Assembly: GCF_901933205.1 (NCBI RefSeq)
Contig: NC_044601.1
Location: 35,130,352 to 35,194,351, forward strand
DNA from: Camarhynchus parvulus
Lineage: Eukaryota; Chordata; Aves; Passeriformes; Thraupidae
DNA: 64,000 bases
Reading direction: 5' to 3'
The translations under genes were made by a program, and so were the position numbers. How positions within the stretch are numbered: position 1 is the first letter of the stretch; every line of letters starts with the position of its first letter. Shown here piece by piece: positions 59,601 through 64,000 of the stretch. Under the pieces are notes generated by a model. That model saw nothing but the letters and a program-made list of their open reading frames with translations, ran no database searches and was not told the DNA's origin.

Positions 59601-62546
59601 TTTAGCTAAGACATAAGAAAATGGTTGTCTTTTCCTTTCATAAAGAAACAAAGATTTCCGCTTTTCCTCACTTGAATCCATCTCTGTTTACTGCTGTTAG
59701 GGAAGAAAGGTTATTGACTGTCATTACAAAATCTTTGAGTAGCTGGATACTATTGCAATACAATTGATAAAAGAAAACCTATTCTGAAGTCAAAAAAAAT
59801 ATTGCTTTTATCAATACAAAGCATAATTCTTATGAACAAACTTGCTCATCAACTATATAAAACCTGTGTTCAAACACTTGAAAAACTGAATAAGGCGCGC
59901 ATACAAATATGTACATGACACCAACATCACACAGTTACTAACATTTGTAAATTTACCAAGTTTAACATACAATGTTTTAGTTATTACTAGAGAAAAAACT
60001 CATCCATTGAACTGTCTCAATAATCAAATGTAAAGTTTTCTTAACCAGCAAAAGCTGCATAAGGTTTTCCAGCCCTGTCAACAAGATGCTATGTTGTATA
60101 TTTAAAACAAAGGTCTATCAACTAATTCAGTAGTTTACTTTCTTTAATAATTTGCAGATCTCCAGCTAAATAAAATTAACTTATTTGAAAATATCTTATA
60201 TATTTTTTCTGAACAGCTGTAAAATATTGTTTAGCAGTGAAATAACGGCAAAATAAAGACTTTCCTCCAAATTTTTATCTTTTAGTAGCAAGTCACACTT
60301 TGTTCTGCTGATTAACATAAATTGCTTATAACAAGATATTTCTTATGTAAAACTACTTTGTTTGGATGCCTTTGCAAGTTACATAGCCAAACACACATTT
60401 CTAGATGACTATACAAAAATTAATACCGAAGTATTAAGAGGAGTGAGCATTCAGAAAAATGTATGGTCTACAGGTGGGCTTAGAAACAAATATTTCTTCT
60501 TGTGTTCACGAGAGGCTGATGATTTTACATATCATCACAACTCCTATTTATATAAATTGGTGGCCACTTACAGTAAATATTGGCCTGTTACTGACAAATA
60601 ATTCAGATAATTGCCAACTAATAAAACAGAGATCACAACAGAACCAAATATTTAAGTAAAAGTATCTTGATTTCTGTTGAGCTTTTTAACTGACTACCTA
60701 GTCTGTACTGGTATAATTAGTTTGTAAAATTTGTGAAAGACTTGTTTGTTGCTTCTAACTCTTAATGCATTAGAACCCAATCATATTAATTTTTTTTCCT
60801 GATTCTACAGGATTCTACATCAACAGATATCACAAAAAAGCATAAGGTCAGATATGACAGAGTATGTAACATAAAGAGTAACAAATATTCCTCTTCATGT
60901 TGAAGTAAGCATATGTTTAGAAAGTGATGCTTACTAGAACATGTAATTTCTCTTAAACAGATGTATTTTAACTTCATGACTTGCAGTATTTATTTGAGTT
61001 TATTTTGCTCAGAGACATTAAGTACCATGCATTTTACATATAACATGAATCAATCCTATCATAAAGCAAAGATGGATTTAAAAAGTGGAAAAAACCAGGA
61101 ATGGCTTCTTGCATATCTCTTTCACAGAGTAACTGAAAAGAGAAGTCCCTGAAAAGCATATCTAGATTTGTCCTTTTTCACTTAGCAACCTAAGTATATC
61201 TGTAGTCCATAACAATGTTTCAGAGAGGTAGAATCATTATAAACTGTAGGGCATTCAATATAGATTCGGTAGCATTTGTTGTTTACTGAGTGACAATAAT
61301 TAATTGAATATAGGTCAGATTTTCAAATACTTTATTGTTTGAATAAAAGTTCTATTTCATTCTGAATTCTTCATCCTGAATTATTCCTCCAGTATTCTAA
61401 TGCAACTAATTCTTATCTTCCTTATTCATTTTGTGTTGACACTTCATTTTGAAGAAAGTGCTAAAGTCAGAAATCATATTTATACATATATTTTGTCACA
61501 GAAAATTGAAAGAAGACATTGGAGGAAAGAAAATAATTATAGGGGGAAATAGTATGAATTTCTTGATACCCTATCAAAAGAAGAATATCTAAGGAGCATG
61601 CAAGACATTGCTCTAAGGTTTTCCATTATAAAGATATGAAATGCTTATCTGTTTTTTGTTGATAAAGCAAGCAAAAAAAACTTGATATGATAAGGTAACC
61701 TGAGTATGTAAATGTTTCTTAAATCAAAGTAGCATCCTCTACCATTTAATTGACATTGTGATCAGAAGAATAAATATCCAAAATAGAGTGGCTATATTGG
61801 CAAGAAAGATACCCAGAAGTTAATTGTGAAAATTACCAATAATTTTTCAAATTTAAAAAATTACCTTGTTCCTTTCTCTTATCTGATTTTCCCCTTATAT
61901 TAATATACTGAATACACAGTATATTAACTAACTCTAACTCTTTTCTTTTTCTTAATTTTTTCTTCTTTTTGATTTTTTTTTTTTGTGAACAACACAAAGA
62001 CCTGTTGAAATAAAGAGTATTTCAAATTTTAGGAGAACAAGCAAACTGGAAGAATGATGGTAACAAAAGCAGAAGTTCAGTGGTGAAGGGGATACCATCA
62101 CTCAACAGGCCATCAAGCCACTCACAATTTCAGAGAGGAGAAGAATGAAACAGAATAGTAACAACAGCTTTCAGTAGTTAAGAGTAGGAAGACCAACTGA
62201 AATGAAAAACAAAGAGATTAGTCCTATAATCTAGACAGATACACTAAATTATTGTTATCATTCCCAAGGTAGAAATCATGAAATGAAACTTGGCAGATAA
62301 CTGTTCCTGCCTCGAAACAGAACTGTCTATGTGGTAACCAGTAGATAATATCCATTGATAATTTACTTTCAAATTATCAAATGTCAACAGAGTTTTCTTA
62401 ACGTGATGTAAAACTTGGACACCTTACCAAAATTTTCCATTGTATACGTTCATCTTTAGCTAGCCAAAGGATTTAATAGAAAATCATATCATGTCAGGAT
62501 GATAGGAAAGAATATTTCTGAACTCTCTAAAATATTTTATCTACAG
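59601..62546. other. Unique AT-rich DNA, no gene seen
   Basis: No transposon or gene recognised. A pyrimidine-rich run lies at about 61,935-61,985. Short frames at 60,362, 60,786 and 60,961 lack support. Confidence 0.5.
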
Positions 62547-62612
62547 CACTTAAAATAGCTGTTCGGTAGTCTGATGGCATCTCCATTGATCTGGAAGGAA
62601 GAAAGCAGTCAG
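62547..62612 (+). other. Exon-like segment (acceptor and strong donor), noncoding
   Basis: An acceptor-like TATTTTATCTACAG ends at 62,546 and a consensus donor CAGGTGAGT begins its intron at 62,613. The 66-base segment has stops in all three plus frames, so if it is an exon it is untranslated. Confidence 0.25.
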
Positions 62613-63323
62613 GTGAGTAATAACTTCATCTGCTGCAAGATTTCCTTAACATCTTCATTTATTGCATGAATGCATCTTTCTATTAAATTCTCCTATCTTT
62701 TTCTCTCACAAAGCAGTAAATACTACACCACCTCTTAAGTTATCATTTCCAGGACTAGCTCCAGTTAATTCTTATCATAGATGGATGCATTTCAATGCTG
62801 TCTCTAACTAGTACCAAAGTGCCCCACCTATAGCATACTTGCCATGTCAACACAGGTGCTGTAAATAATCTCCATGTTCTCTTCAGAGTAGAAATAATAT
62901 CTTTCCAGGCTACAGGAAAATAACATACTGTTCTTTTTAAAATAAAAATGTTCGCTTTTAACTAAAAGCTTGATGAATGCAATGCATTAAATCTATGTTA
63001 ACATAGCCTAACTATGCAAAGAATGGCATAATGTAAACCAGAGAAGCGTGTTGAATTGCAGCTTCCTCATTAGACTCATTCCTTTTGGAAACACCTGCCT
63101 TCTACAGCCAAAAAACCAAAACAAACAAACAAAATACTATATGCAGGAAAACAAAGCAACAAGAAGAAGAGGAAAAACAAATTTGAGTCCATAAATTGTA
63201 ATACTTCTCAGCAGTACTTGGAACTCCACGGCAGACATAACCAATGTGACAAAGGAAAAAATTCAGGATCATTTAAGTCACTAAAACATCCAAAAATCTT
63301 TCAATAGCACAACATATTTTTGA

Positions 63324-63374
63324 ATTATAAATATATATATGTATTATATATACATATACATATACATATACATT
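63324..63374 (+). repeat. ATAT/ACATAT microsatellite
   Basis: AAATATATATATGTATTATA passes into repeated ACATAT units. It is nearly self-complementary and so prone to slippage and hairpins. Confidence 0.93.
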
Positions 63375-63528
63375 TAAAATCATAAAAAGAATTTAACAGG
63401 CATTTCCCAGTCAGATTCCAGAGATTTTAGTCTTTCATTATTTCACCCCTGTATTGACTCAAGAACATCTTCATCTTTAAATGAGAGTCAACAAATTCCT
63501 TTTCTCTTTTTAACTGACATGGAAACAG

Positions 63529-63638
63529 GAAGAATCAAGAGACTGTAGTAAGAAGAATTCTTGAAGGACAGGCAGTTTCAGTTCACTGTCAGCTGAACAG
63601 AATCAGACACAGTTGTGTGGGCCTCTCCTTCGACAAAG
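63529..63638 (+). other. Exon-like segment with open frame near right edge
   Basis: An acceptor-like stretch (pyrimidine run from about 63,498, branch-like CTGAC, then AAACAG) ends at 63,528, and a strong donor AAAGGTAAGC starts its intron at 63,639. The 110-base segment is open in one frame (second base onward), including ILEGQAVSVHCQLNRIRHSC. The other two plus frames have stops. It lies 0.9 kb after another exon-like segment on the same strand. I do not recognise the protein; the only support is architecture. Confidence 0.3.
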
Positions 63639-64000
63639 GTAAGCGACTTCTCACTGAGCTTCAAGTTAGCTGAGCGTCAGTTTCCAGTGTCTGGTGGGTT
63701 AAATCTTATCAGTCTGGGCAGAATCCCTTAATCTAAGGTACTGGAAGTCATTCTGGCAATGGTTTTCAAATGAGGGAATGATGCTATTTACTTAAAGCCT
63801 TTTGAAGCAATAACTACGTGATTTCATAAATTTTACTTAGACCTTTGCTGTAATCAGTTTTTAAAGGTTTCATTTATATACATTTCTGTATTTTATACAT
63901 AATAATGAAGATTTGTGTTTACAAAATGGGTTGGTAGAGAAAAGTATTATCTTATAAGTTAATTTATACTCAGCATAGTACCTTTATCTTCATTCGAAAT
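63639..64000. other. Unique DNA to window edge
   Basis: No element recognised. If the preceding segment is an exon, this would be intron. Confidence 0.4.

Overview
This window looks like bird nuclear DNA, probably a gene desert or a transposon-rich part of a chromosome. It is AT-rich and has no convincing intact protein-coding gene. The repeats are avian in type: many 5'-truncated CR1 LINE fragments, several carrying the CR1 3' tail built on ATTCTATGA; solo LTRs of class II (ERVK-like) and class III (ERVL-like) endogenous retroviruses; and a heavily decayed ERVL-type gag-pol region. I saw no bacterial features, CRISPR array, rRNA or tRNA. The species cannot be named from sequence alone; the number of LTRs would fit a passerine, but that is inference.

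Layout. 1-5.9 kb is unique AT-rich DNA with an LTR-like island (1.43-1.85 kb) and a GAAA array (4.36-4.62 kb). 5.9-7.26 kb is a CR1 copy split by a 770-bp solo LTR with a perfect 6-bp target-site duplication. 7.26-14.5 kb holds an unclassified GC-richer island, a minus-strand ERVL-type LTR (10.77-11.32 kb) and four plus-strand CR1 pieces. 14.5-22.1 kb is mostly unique, apart from an 818-base pure purine tract (19,837-20,654) ending in 35 perfect GGAA units. 22.16-23.8 kb carries minus-strand CR1. 30.25-31.0 kb and 39.57-40.11 kb are two related minus-strand LTRs. 32,245-32,945 is a solo ERVL-type LTR with a perfect 5-bp target-site duplication. 33.9-34.3 kb has GATA/TATA and ATTCT arrays abutting a CR1 tail. 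37.1-38.7 kb is the longest CR1 copy, with a recognisable endonuclease end and reverse transcriptase remnant. 40.6-41.1 kb is a second long purine tract. Further CR1 pieces lie at 43.5, 46, 48.6-48.9 and 52.4-53.1 kb. 51.04-51.60 kb is a GC-rich patch interrupted by a near-identical copy of a 130-bp sequence lying about 470 bp upstream, and it contains an exon-like block on the minus strand. 54.7-59.6 kb is the decayed ERVL gag-pol region, with protease, reverse transcriptase, RNase H and integrase landmarks in normal order. 59.6-64 kb is unique, with two exon-like segments near the right edge.

No operon-like or cooperating gene system is visible. The long lysine- or phenylalanine-rich reading frames are artefacts of purine arrays, and other long frames are chance openings inside LTRs or CR1 copies. 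The most interesting items are the purine tracts, all on the same strand; the nested LTR with exact boundaries; the local template-copy event at 50.65-51.60 kb; and a few segments with splice-site and open-frame architecture that RNA data could confirm or dismiss. Family names rest on recognition of conserved words and motif order, not on a database search.
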